This document shows, one piece after another, positions 21,001 to 27,411 of a stretch of DNA of 64,000 nucleotides. The number at the start of each line of letters is the position of its first letter. Position 1 is the first letter of the stretch. The stretch lies in assembly GCF_007829815.1 (NCBI RefSeq), contig NZ_VIWT01000001.1, forward strand, positions 2,689,501-2,753,500, read 5' to 3'. The translations under genes were made by a program, and so were the position numbers. Under the pieces are notes generated by a model that saw only the letters and a list, made by a program, of their open reading frames with translations, was not told the origin of the DNA and did not search any database. This stretch comes from Kitasatospora viridis (GTDB lineage Bacteria; Actinomycetota; Actinomycetes; Streptomycetales; Streptomycetaceae).

Positions 21001-22415
21001 CGCAAGCGCTCGACCATACGGGTGACCGCCTGCTGCAGCGCCTTGGGCGAGCGAGCGGAGACGATCAGCGGCACTCGGCGCGCGTGCGGTGCCGCCGGGA
21101 CGTCGGCCTCGCGGGGCGCGGGGGGCGCGGGGGGCGCGGTGACGATGGCGTGGGCGTTGGCTCCGCCGAAGCCGAAGGAGTTCACCCCCACCGCGGCCCG
21201 TTCCCCGCCGCGCAGCCGGACAGGGTCGACGGTCGGTGCCAGGCCCAGGCCGTCGAAGTCGATCGCCGGATTGAGCGGGAGGGCGTGCAAGGACGCCGGC
21301 GCCACCCGGTGGCGCAGCACCAGGATCGCCTTGAGCAGGCCCGCCATCCCCGAGGCGGATTCGAGATGGCCCAGGTTCGTCTTGACCGAGCCGACCGGAA
21401 GCAGGCCGGTGCTGCGGTGGCGGCCAAGTGCCCGGCCGATAGCCTCGGCCTCTGCCGGGTCCCCGACCGGGGTGCCGGTGCCGTGTGCCTCGAAGCACAC
21501 CAGATCGTCCGCGCCGATCCCGGCCTCGGCGTAGACCGACCGCAGTAGTTCCTCCTGCGCGGTGGCGCTGGGCAGGGTGATGCCGTTGGTGCGGCCGTCG
21601 GTGTTGTTGGCGGTGGCTGCCAGTACGGCGTGGATGCGGTCCCCGTCCGCCATCGCGTCCGCCAGCCGCTTGAGGACGAGCACTGCGCCGCCTTCGGCAC
21701 GGACGTAGCCGTCGGCGTCGGCGGAGAACGCCGCACAGCGCCCCTTCCGCGACAGCATGCCCGCGTAGCTGAACCCAGCGAACGAATAGGGGTTCGTCAG
21801 GACGTTGACACCGCCGACCAAGGCGACACGGCTGGAGCCCTCGCGCAGGGTCCGGCAGGCGCGGTCCACGGCTACCAGCGCCGACGAGCAGGCAGTGTCG
21901 ACGGCCATGCTCGGCCCCCGCAGGTCGAAGGCGTACGAGAGGCGGTTCGCCGTGATGGACAACACGGCGCCGGGCATCGTGTGGGGACTCGTGTGGTCAC
22001 CCATCGCCATCAGGCGCGTGCCGTAGGCGTGATCGGAGACGCCCACGTAGACGCAGGTGTCCGACCCGGCCAGTGCCTCGACGGGGATGGCGGCGTCGTC
22101 GAGCGCCTCGGCAGCCATCTCCAGTAGCAGTCGCTGCTGCGGGTCGATGTGCCGAGCCTCCCTGGGGGAGATCCCGAAGTAGCCGGCGTCGAACGAGGCG
22201 ACGTCGGTGAGGAAGCCTCCGGCGGCCGTGTAGCTGCGGCCGGGGCGTACGGTCCCAGGGTCGACGATCCGGTCCTTGGGAAACCGGTCGGCGGGCATCT
22301 CGCCAACCACGTCCCGACCCTCCCGCAGCACGGACCACAGCCCGTCCAGGTCGGTGATCCCCCCAGGCAGCCGGCAGCCGATGCCCACCACTGCCACGGA
22401 TCGTTCGAGCCGCAT
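15030..22415 (-). CDS. Highly reducing type I polyketide synthase (KS-AT-DH-cMT-ER-KR-ACP)
   Basis: A 2461-aa single-module synthase; ATG 22415 puts the KS start (SVAVVGIGCRLPGG) directly after it. KS residues 5-430: Cys176 in VDTACSS, His311 in EAHGTGTPVGD, His350 in KTNLGHLESAS. AT 530-860: Ser624 in GHSVGE, with YAFHS (724-728) suggesting malonyl-CoA. DH 885-1170: His920 in LGDHRIVG, Asp1081 in LLDAPLQ. Methyltransferase-like 1215-1535, whose SAM motif reads LEVGAATPALT, degenerate. ER 1760-2090: HGGAGAVGLAVL. KR 2105-2290: TGGLSGLG, SSVSAAIGNPGQSAY. ACP: Ser2413 in LGLDSLL. No thioesterase, so release must be in trans. The domain order is that of iterative highly reducing enzymes. It is divergent from the Ole operon across 158 bp. 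Confidence 0.92.
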   Translation of the reverse strand: MRLERSVAVVGIGCRLPGGITDLDGLWSVLREGRDVVGEMPADRFPKDRIVDPGTVRPGRSYTAAGGFLTDVASFDAGYFGISPREARHIDPQQRLLLEMAAEALDDAAIPVEALAGSDTCVYVGVSDHAYGTRLMAMGDHTSPHTMPGAVLSITANRLSYAFDLRGPSMAVDTACSSALVAVDRACRTLREGSSRVALVGGVNVLTNPYSFAGFSYAGMLSRKGRCAAFSADADGYVRAEGGAVLVLKRLADAMADGDRIHAVLAATANNTDGRTNGITLPSATAQEELLRSVYAEAGIGADDLVCFEAHGTGTPVGDPAEAEAIGRALGRHRSTGLLPVGSVKTNLGHLESASGMAGLLKAILVLRHRVAPASLHALPLNPAIDFDGLGLAPTVDPVRLRGGERAAVGVNSFGFGGANAHAIVTAPPAPPAPREADVPAAPHARRVPLIVSARSPKALQQAVTRMVERLRDTPPAEFYDLAYTSTVRRSAHSHRAAVLAAAPDDAARELARLAAGDPAHGASVRVSGREGIAFVYSGNASQWPGMAADLLAQEAVFRETVEEADAALAPHLGWSVSKELAYPSAPSWQRTEVAQPALFAVQVGLTALLASHGLRPAVVAGHSVGEVAAAYAAGALTLEQAALVIAERSRTQGVTAGRGRMAAVGLPAVQAHEELLRFDGALEIAGINSDRDVTVAGSADVLAVWGAELAGRGVFFRELDLDYAFHSKTMDPIEEPLRTALAGLAPAAARVPFVSTVTGTVLDGQDLDAEYWWRNVREPVRFAEAAACIAAEHTDIVVEIGPHPVLRPYLRRTSATCVPTLHRDGDGPRESAAAVAALLASRSTADWQLHFPRPGRVVDLPAYPWQHERYWHGTPYDLIAGTGGSGELDHPLLGERMPAPHPVWHGTVEPQLVPWLGDHRIVGTVLMPAAGYVEMALSAGRRVLDRPVEVRHLEVSRMLPLRWPDPTPVALQTALTPEDGALTISVREEHGGECQPVVRAQLRTMLGSAPAPLDVPMIRARCPRPLDGPGFYQMGRGVKLDVGPAFQLIDHIHVGEEELLLSYRLRHSTDAYTAHPVLLDAPLQATIALDDPQAEPAVFLPSKFGAVRVWRTPALTGIVHLRRRHRSVNEVCWDITYADHDGTVTIEIDGCRTRRSHLSEHTPLTIQHTVLRAAPHPAAPVAPSPLPSPSEVARAAEPRIAAARIALDSVGHRLFLGAAELVGAHCWAAALRGLLTDPAAPFAMQDLLAGGLQPQHRRLVRLMMPLLAEHGLVQPVTDTWQLTDTEFRPEQLLRELLENHPGFSAEALLLNRQLRHLSDVLRGRVNALELLPAGDSMYEQLRETGPSHRFTHRAVQALLGDLVSRWPADRPLHVLEVGAATPALTATVLPLLPADRTRYTCTAATQAGVTRAENRFASYDFVDYRVVDLNTGLADQGLPRAGFDLILADDALHATADLTTTLRHLHALLAPGGYLLAAEPHHVPLQALLFGAHDEFWQRGDRALRPDSRVLVRDRWVPLLEQCGFPHAVRTDTEDRTVLLAARDHGDDGRPVVSSPAPGTAWLVATEGGTELPTAQALAALLGDATVVPVSDETSAWTEVLSSSRCPRIALLLGEGGGEPGRPETVGLTTHRAAVLRALATACESLQSGATPHVWLITRPTGLFPAPELPSHPQDAAVWVACRTLANERPDLRMSRISCHRTGDPAIDAHRLAAELLGMTGDDRQEDEIVLTAQGRFVPRQIQHPAGEPPAVPASTPFLLEARDPSLRRRLTWRQAQIPEPGPGEVAIEVRAVALNYRDTLRANGLLPPEAGEHGHSGDGLGNDGAGIVHAVGAGVGHLKLGDRVCGFVPAALASHATTPAHALIRIPEAMSFAEAATLPVAFLTVHHTLVDQARLAPGETVLVHGGAGAVGLAVLQCARACGARVIATAGTETKRDLLRSLGAWHVLDSRSLDFVPQVRELTGGQGVDVVVNSLSGEAIAYGLDLLRPNGRFIELGKRDILLNNPLTLRPFHNSLTFTGFNLDAMSDDPVRGPRLVTDVAAQITRGTYRPLPHTIYPAARVDEAFRLLQHSRHIGKVVISFDALDEPVPVEPAPGIIALDPAGTYLITGGLSGLGAATADWLADHGARHLALLSRRGPQAPEAPALLARLTERGVHATAHAVDVTDRAALREVIDAVDATGHPLRGVVHAAMHMDDAPLSQLTDDRFAAVLAPKVTGAALLDQLTADRELDLFLGYSSVSAAIGNPGQSAYAAANAYLEALARARRAAGRPGTALAWGPIGETGYVARHAMEAAMAERGLELLTPAEALNTADRLLAARTDVAGAGRYRWGAARQLLLALAAPRFSLLAPASSAAAADAGGDLRRALADRPADEALHTITDRLAHLLAEVLQTDPTDLDPARPLTDLGLDSLLGTQFLVKARDLFAVRLTPADLATGRTLSHLARLIQQRLDLRTGEAE

Positions 22416-22573
22416 CGTCAGGTCCCGCCTTTTCACGCCGATTGGAGGCTTCGACGTGGATTCAAGAGGACCGTCGGCATACAAAGCCAACGCGGATCAC
22501 TCGTTGGAGTGGAAGGTCCTCACCAGGTGTTTCGTCCGATCCGTGACATGTCCGGCGCCGCTACGGTGATGCG
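22416..22573. promoter_or_regulatory. Divergent promoter region, PKS / Ole operon
   Basis: This 158-bp gap separates the two divergently read units and is the only plausible place for their promoters. It is less GC-rich than the flanking genes (for example GGATTCAAGAGGACC, GCATACAAAGCC). No clear palindrome was found, and no pathway regulator is encoded in the locus. Confidence 0.5.
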
Positions 22574-23596
22574 GTGCTCCAAGCTCCGCGTGCCCGCATC
22601 ACGGCCGTTGCCGCTCACCTGCCGCCCCGCTACCGCACCATGGACGAGATCCGCGTCAAGATCGCCGAAACCGGTGGTTACGCCCCGCCGCCGGGGCTGC
22701 TGGAGGATCTCACCGGGGTCCGAGGGGTCCACGTGCGCGAGGACGGGGAGAATGCCTCCGACCTGGCCGTGACCGCCGCCCGTAAGGCCCTCGACGAGGC
22801 CGGACTGAAGATCGACGATGTCGAGCTGCTGCTGTTCGCCGCTACGGCACAGGACCTGATCGAACCCGCCACCTCACATCTGGTGGCCGCCAAACTGGGC
22901 GCTTCTTGCCCGGTGTTCGACGTCAAGAACGCCTGCAACAGCGTGCTCAACGCCATGGAGGTCGCCGAGTCGTTCATCGCCGCCGGCCGCTACCGCACGA
23001 TCCTCATCGCCTGCGGAGAAGTCGGCTCCCTGGCCACCCGCTGGCACGCCCCCGACCGCCAGGCCCTGTTGCGCGCCATGCCCGGCTACACCGTCTCCGA
23101 CGCGGGCGCGGCAATGGTGCTCACCGCCGGCCCCGCCGGCGAGAAGGACCCCGGCGTCCTGGCCGTGCGGTTCGCCGCCAACTCGGCCGTGTGGGACGCC
23201 TGCACCGTGGCCAGCGGGGGAACCATGCACCCACGCTCCACACATGACGACCACAGCACACTGCGCCTGAACGGAGACCTGCGCCAAGGCGTACTCGATG
23301 TCCTGCCGCGGATCGTGGCCTCCGCCGGAAGCGAACTCCGGGCAGCACGGGCCGGCGCCTTCATCGCCTTCCACCAGATCGCCATGCCGCAGTACCACGA
23401 GACGCTCGACCGGTTCTCCCTCCCCGAGAACCGGTGCATGCCCGCAGTCGCCGAGCACGGCAACTGCGCCGCAGCCTCACTCCCCCTGCAACTGGTCAAG
23501 GCCAGGGAGGCCGACCGCATCGAACCGGGCGACACCGTGGCGATGCTCGGCCTGGCCAGTGGCTTCAGCTTCGGTCTGGCGCTGATCCGATGGTGA
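22574..23596 (+). CDS. oleA: OleA-like thiolase-fold condensing enzyme (KAS III family)
   Basis: A 340-aa KAS III/thiolase-superfamily protein from GTG 22574. The triad is visible: Cys121 in FDVKNACNSVLNAME, His267 in IAFHQIAMPQ, Asn297 in AEHGNCAAASLPL. OleA enzymes perform a non-decarboxylative, head-to-head Claisen condensation of two acyl thioesters to a 2-alkyl-3-ketoacid. Alone the sequence could also be an acyl-transferring KAS III; the OleA reading rests on the overlapping OleB, OleC and OleD homologues downstream. In this context one acyl donor could be the PKS chain and the other an acyl-CoA or acyl-ACP. The stop overlaps the next start by 7 bp (ATGGTGA). Confidence 0.8.
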   Translation: MLQAPRARITAVAAHLPPRYRTMDEIRVKIAETGGYAPPPGLLEDLTGVRGVHVREDGENASDLAVTAARKALDEAGLKIDDVELLLFAATAQDLIEPATSHLVAAKLGASCPVFDVKNACNSVLNAMEVAESFIAAGRYRTILIACGEVGSLATRWHAPDRQALLRAMPGYTVSDAGAAMVLTAGPAGEKDPGVLAVRFAANSAVWDACTVASGGTMHPRSTHDDHSTLRLNGDLRQGVLDVLPRIVASAGSELRAARAGAFIAFHQIAMPQYHETLDRFSLPENRCMPAVAEHGNCAAASLPLQLVKAREADRIEPGDTVAMLGLASGFSFGLALIRW

Positions 23597-24549
23597 CCAC
23601 CGAACCCGACCACGCCCCCGGCTCTCCCACATCGCCGGCCCGGGACGCGGCTGTGCAGCGGCTGCTGCCCGGCTACCCGCTACCACGCCACTGGCGGCGC
23701 GTAGCCGATACCGGCCAGCACTACCTCGACCTCGGCGCCGGGGACCCTGTGTTGTTCCTGCACGGCAACCCGTCCTGGAGCTACGCCTGGCGCAAGCTCC
23801 TCGGCTCGCTCTCCCCGCACGCGCGCTGCCTGGCACCGGACCTTGCGGGCTTCGGACTCTCCCGCCCGCTGACCCCCGCCCAGCGCGGGCAGGGCTTCCA
23901 CCAAACGCAGTTGGACCACCTCGATGCCCTCTACCGCCACCTGGTGGAAACCGCAGGCGTTCCGGGACAAGGCTGGACACTGGTCCTGCACGACTGGGGC
24001 GGACCGCTCGGCATCGCCTGGGCCCTACGTCACCCGGGGGTCGTGGCCCGCCTGGTCATCTGCAACACCCTTGCCTTCCCTTGGCCCGCCGGCTACCAAC
24101 TGCCGTTCTACCTACGCTGGATCCGCGACCACCAAGGCGTGGCCGACGCCGTCCACCGCACCAACGCCTTCGCGCGCATCGCCGTGCACGCCGGTGTCCA
24201 CCACCCGCTCCACGCCCGCGAACGCCGCGCCTACCTGCGGCCCTGTGCCCGCCGCACCGAACGCCAGGTGATCACCGATGCCGTCCGCGCGATCCCGCAG
24301 AACGCCGCGGACCCGCTGTGGCGACTACTCGAACCCCCCACACCGGCCGCCGACCTGGCCGCCCTCCCGCTCCTCATCGGCTGGGGGATGCGCGACCCGG
24401 TGTTCACCCCGATGGTGCTGCAGGAGTGGGCCCGCCGGTTCCCCCACGCCGTCATCCACCGCTTCCATGACGCCGGGCGCTTCGTGATGGAAGACGCCGC
24501 CGACGAACTCAGCGGCCACATCCGCGACTTCCTGCAGGGATCCCGATGA
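23590..24549 (+). CDS. oleB: OleB-like alpha/beta hydrolase (beta-lactone decarboxylase/haloalkane dehalogenase fold)
   Basis: A 319-aa alpha/beta hydrolase. The haloalkane-dehalogenase-type features are LFLHGNPSWSYAWRK (oxyanion HGNP, Asn60) and LVLHDWGGPLGIAWALRHP, where Asp135 replaces the serine of esterases. OleB enzymes remove CO2 from the cis-beta-lactone made by OleC, giving a cis-olefin. Near the C-terminus, where family members usually have A-G-H-F/Y, this protein has DAGRFVMED, so the expected base histidine looks replaced by arginine; that may impair turnover or leave the beta-lactone as end product. ATG 23590 overlaps the upstream stop; its own stop overlaps oleC (ATGA). Confidence 0.78.
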   Translation: MVTTEPDHAPGSPTSPARDAAVQRLLPGYPLPRHWRRVADTGQHYLDLGAGDPVLFLHGNPSWSYAWRKLLGSLSPHARCLAPDLAGFGLSRPLTPAQRGQGFHQTQLDHLDALYRHLVETAGVPGQGWTLVLHDWGGPLGIAWALRHPGVVARLVICNTLAFPWPAGYQLPFYLRWIRDHQGVADAVHRTNAFARIAVHAGVHHPLHARERRAYLRPCARRTERQVITDAVRAIPQNAADPLWRLLEPPTPAADLAALPLLIGWGMRDPVFTPMVLQEWARRFPHAVIHRFHDAGRFVMEDAADELSGHIRDFLQGSR

Positions 24550-26144
24550 CCGTGACCGCACCCGACGTCTTCGCCCGGCTGGCACGCCTGGCCGAAGAAC
24601 CCGACGCCACCGCGCTCATCAGCTGCCGTCCCGGATCATCCCGCACCATCACGCGGGGCCAACTGCTTCAGGGCTGCCGGATCACCGCGGCAGCCCTGCG
24701 CACAGCCGGCGCCCGCCCCGGCCACAAGGCCGTCGTCATGACCCGCGACGCCTACGACCTCACGACCATCACCTACGCCCTGTGGTCGATCGGCGCGGTC
24801 CCCACGCTGATCGAGCCTCGCGCCGAAGTGGGCCGCTGTCTGCGGGAGATCGCCCCGGACCTCTTCATCGGCGAACCCCTTGCACACCTGGGACGCCGTG
24901 TTCTGGGCTGGGGCCGCGGCCACGTCCGTCTGCCCCTGGTAACTGGCCCTTCCTTCCCCGGACAGCGCCTCGCCCTCGGCCGGCGGCTGGCGGTCCACAC
25001 ACCGGACGCCGACGGACCACCCTGGCAGCAGGAGGAGCCGACCGACGATGACCTCGCCATGATCGCCTTCACTTCCGGATCCACCGGAAGACCCAAAGGC
25101 GCGGAATACCGCTACGCCACCCTGGCTGGACAGCTCGAAGCCCTGGCCACGCTGCTAGCCCCCCGGCCCGGTGACGTACTCCTCGCAGGGTTCCTGCCAC
25201 TGGTGCTGTTCGGACCGCTCCTGGGCCTGACCACTGTCACCCCGGCCGTGAACCACCTGGCGCCGGCCCGCACACCCCCACAGGGACTGATCGACCCCAT
25301 CCTCCGGCACCAGGTCACCACCATCGCCGCCTCGCCCGCCGTCCTCACCCTGATCGCCGGGCACTGCGCCCGCCACGACGTGCGCCTGCCCTCCGCCCGC
25401 CAGGCCCTGTCCTTCGGTGCCCCCCTGCGCCCCCGACTCGCCGACGCGCTCCGCAGGGCCCTGCCTCACGACACGAAGCTCCGCAGCGTCTACGGCGCCA
25501 CCGAATGCCTGCCCGTCTCAGCCATCACCGACCACGACCTGCGCACCGCGGCCATCCAGCCGCCCCCCGGGCACACCGGCACCTGCCTGGGCCACCCCCT
25601 GCCCGGCATGCAGCCCCAGATCCTGGACGCCGACGCCACCGGGCTCGGCGAAATCGCCGTCTCCGGCCCCACCGTGAGCCCCGCCTACCACGGCCGCCCC
25701 GACGCCGACGCCACAGCCAAGATCACCACCAGCCGTGGTGTGCTGCACCGCACCGGTGACATGGGCAGACTGGACGACCAGGGACAGCTCTGGTTCCTCG
25801 GCCGCAAAGCCCACCTCGTGACCGGCTCCGGCTTCACCCTGACCACCGAGGACATCGAGACCCTGGCCGACACCACCCCCGGCGTCCGGCGCACCGCCCT
25901 GGTCGGTCTCGGTCCGGCCGGAAGCCAGGAACCCGTCCTGTGCGTGGAGTCCCTACCCTCTGCTCCCCGCGCCACCGCTCTGGACGCCGTACGCACAGCT
26001 CTGCGCAGCCATCCGGAAGGCCACCGGATCGGTGCTCTGCTGCTCCATCCCGGTTTTCCCACCGATCCCCGGCACAACTCCAAGATCGACCGTCCCCGCC
26101 TGGCCGCCTGGGCCGCCAAGCGCCTGCGCAGGAGGACCCGGTGA
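24546..26144 (+). CDS. oleC: OleC-like beta-lactone synthetase (AMP-dependent ligase family)
   Basis: A 532-aa adenylating enzyme. The P-loop IAFTSGSTGRPKG (173-185) is intact, YGATECLPVS is the aromatic/Glu motif, RTGDMGRLDDQGQLWFLGRK the hinge region, and the C-terminal HNSKIDRPRLAAWA carries the catalytic lysine in the H-N-[SA]-K-I context that I associate with OleC. OleC uses ATP to close a 2-alkyl-3-hydroxyacid into a beta-lactone. In many actinobacteria oleB and oleC are fused; here they are separate but overlap by 4 bp. Confidence 0.83.
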   Translation: MTVTAPDVFARLARLAEEPDATALISCRPGSSRTITRGQLLQGCRITAAALRTAGARPGHKAVVMTRDAYDLTTITYALWSIGAVPTLIEPRAEVGRCLREIAPDLFIGEPLAHLGRRVLGWGRGHVRLPLVTGPSFPGQRLALGRRLAVHTPDADGPPWQQEEPTDDDLAMIAFTSGSTGRPKGAEYRYATLAGQLEALATLLAPRPGDVLLAGFLPLVLFGPLLGLTTVTPAVNHLAPARTPPQGLIDPILRHQVTTIAASPAVLTLIAGHCARHDVRLPSARQALSFGAPLRPRLADALRRALPHDTKLRSVYGATECLPVSAITDHDLRTAAIQPPPGHTGTCLGHPLPGMQPQILDADATGLGEIAVSGPTVSPAYHGRPDADATAKITTSRGVLHRTGDMGRLDDQGQLWFLGRKAHLVTGSGFTLTTEDIETLADTTPGVRRTALVGLGPAGSQEPVLCVESLPSAPRATALDAVRTALRSHPEGHRIGALLLHPGFPTDPRHNSKIDRPRLAAWAAKRLRRRTR

Positions 26145-27196
26145 AGGTCCTGGTCACCGGTGGCAGCGGTTTCCTCGGGTTGGAGATCTGCCGGCAGCTG
26201 ATCGCGCGCGGCTCACAGACGGTGTCCATCAGCCGCCGGCCGAGCGCCGAACTCGCAAACCTCGGCGTGCGCCAGTACCAGGTCGACATCACTGACACCG
26301 CCGATCTCGCACTGCTCTCGCGCGCGGCGGCCGGCTGCGAGGCCGTGGTCCACAGCGCGGCGCTCGCGGGTGCGAGCGGCCCGCTGCGCCCGTACTGGCG
26401 AGCCAATGTCACCGGGACGCTGAACGTGATCGCCGCCTGCCGCGTGCAAAGCGTTCCCGCGCTGGTCCACACGTCGACGGCCAGCGTCGTCTTCCGACCC
26501 GGCGGCTTGGAAGGCGTCAACGAGGACTTGCCCTACCCTCGCCGCCACCTGGCCGCCTACACCCGCACCAAAGCCGAGGCCGAGGCGCTCGTCCTGGCCG
26601 CCCACAGCCCCAAACTGGCCACCCTCGCGCTGCGCCCGCACATCATCTGGGGCCCCGGGGACCCGCACTTCGCCCCCGCCCTCGCCCGCGCCGTCCGCGC
26701 CGGGCACCTGCTGATGCCCGGCGAGGGCAACAACCTGATCGACACCACCCACGTCCGCACCGCCGCCCATGCCCACCTCCTCGCCCTGGACGCCCTCCAG
26801 CAGCCCCGCCAAGCGGGCGGCCGCGTCTACTTCATCGGCCAGGACGACCCGCGCCCCCTGCGCGAGATCACCCTGCGCCTCCTGCAGGCAGCCGGCATCA
26901 ACGCCCGCTGGCGCACCGTGCCGCCGCGCCTGGCAACAGCTACCGCAACCGTCGGCGAGGCGTACCTGCGCCTGACCCGCAGTCGTCGCACCCACGCCCT
27001 GAGCCGGCTCTTGGTCGCCGAAATGCTGCACCCTCACCATTTCGACCTCACCGCGGCCCGCCGCGACCTGCGGTTCGAGCCGCCGATCGGGTTCGACGAC
27101 GGTCTGGACGAGCTGACCCGAACCGCACCGCCCGCCCTGGACAACAGCAAGGAATCACCGTGTCGGAAACCTACGACGCCATCCGTTCCCTCCTGA
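26141..27196 (+). CDS. oleD: OleD-like NAD(P)-dependent 2-alkyl-3-ketoacid reductase
   Basis: A 351-aa extended short-chain dehydrogenase of the 3-beta-HSD/NAD-epimerase family. The N-terminal cofactor loop VTGGSGFLG starts at residue 5, the serine region is VHTSTASVVF, and the catalytic Y140-x-x-x-K144 reads YTRTK. OleD reduces the OleA product to the 2-alkyl-3-hydroxyacid used by OleC. Start GTG 26141 overlaps the oleC stop (GTGA), and the gene's 3' end overlaps the ACP gene by 37 bp. The overlapping chain A-B-C-D argues for one stoichiometric complex, as known for Xanthomonas OleBCD. Confidence 0.82.
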   Translation: MKVLVTGGSGFLGLEICRQLIARGSQTVSISRRPSAELANLGVRQYQVDITDTADLALLSRAAAGCEAVVHSAALAGASGPLRPYWRANVTGTLNVIAACRVQSVPALVHTSTASVVFRPGGLEGVNEDLPYPRRHLAAYTRTKAEAEALVLAAHSPKLATLALRPHIIWGPGDPHFAPALARAVRAGHLLMPGEGNNLIDTTHVRTAAHAHLLALDALQQPRQAGGRVYFIGQDDPRPLREITLRLLQAAGINARWRTVPPRLATATATVGEAYLRLTRSRRTHALSRLLVAEMLHPHHFDLTAARRDLRFEPPIGFDDGLDELTRTAPPALDNSKESPCRKPTTPSVPS

Positions 27197-27411
27197 CCAC
27201 CGCCTTCCGCGTACCGGAGAACGAGATCCACCCCCAGGCGACCCTGGAGCGGCTGGAGCTGGACTCCCTGGCCCTCGCGGAGTTCGTGCTCCTCCTGCAC
27301 GAACGCTGCGGCGTGAAGATCGACAAGGAGTACGCCGCCCGCACCACCACCGTCGCCGAGGTCGCTGACCACATCGACGCCCTGCGCGCAGGAGCGGTGA
27401 CGTCGCCATGA
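27160..27411 (+). CDS. Free-standing acyl carrier protein
   Basis: An 83-aa ACP starting at GTG 27160 after an AGGA site. The phosphopantetheine attachment serine is Ser36 in LELDSLALAE, and the second/third helix pattern (FVLLLHERCGVKIDKEY, TTVAEVADHIDAL) is typical. A discrete ACP is not part of known ole operons, so it likely presents an acyl group to the KAS II enzyme encoded next (ATGA overlap) or to the OleA-like enzyme. Confidence 0.88.
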   Translation: MSETYDAIRSLLTTAFRVPENEIHPQATLERLELDSLALAEFVLLLHERCGVKIDKEYAARTTTVAEVADHIDALRAGAVTSP

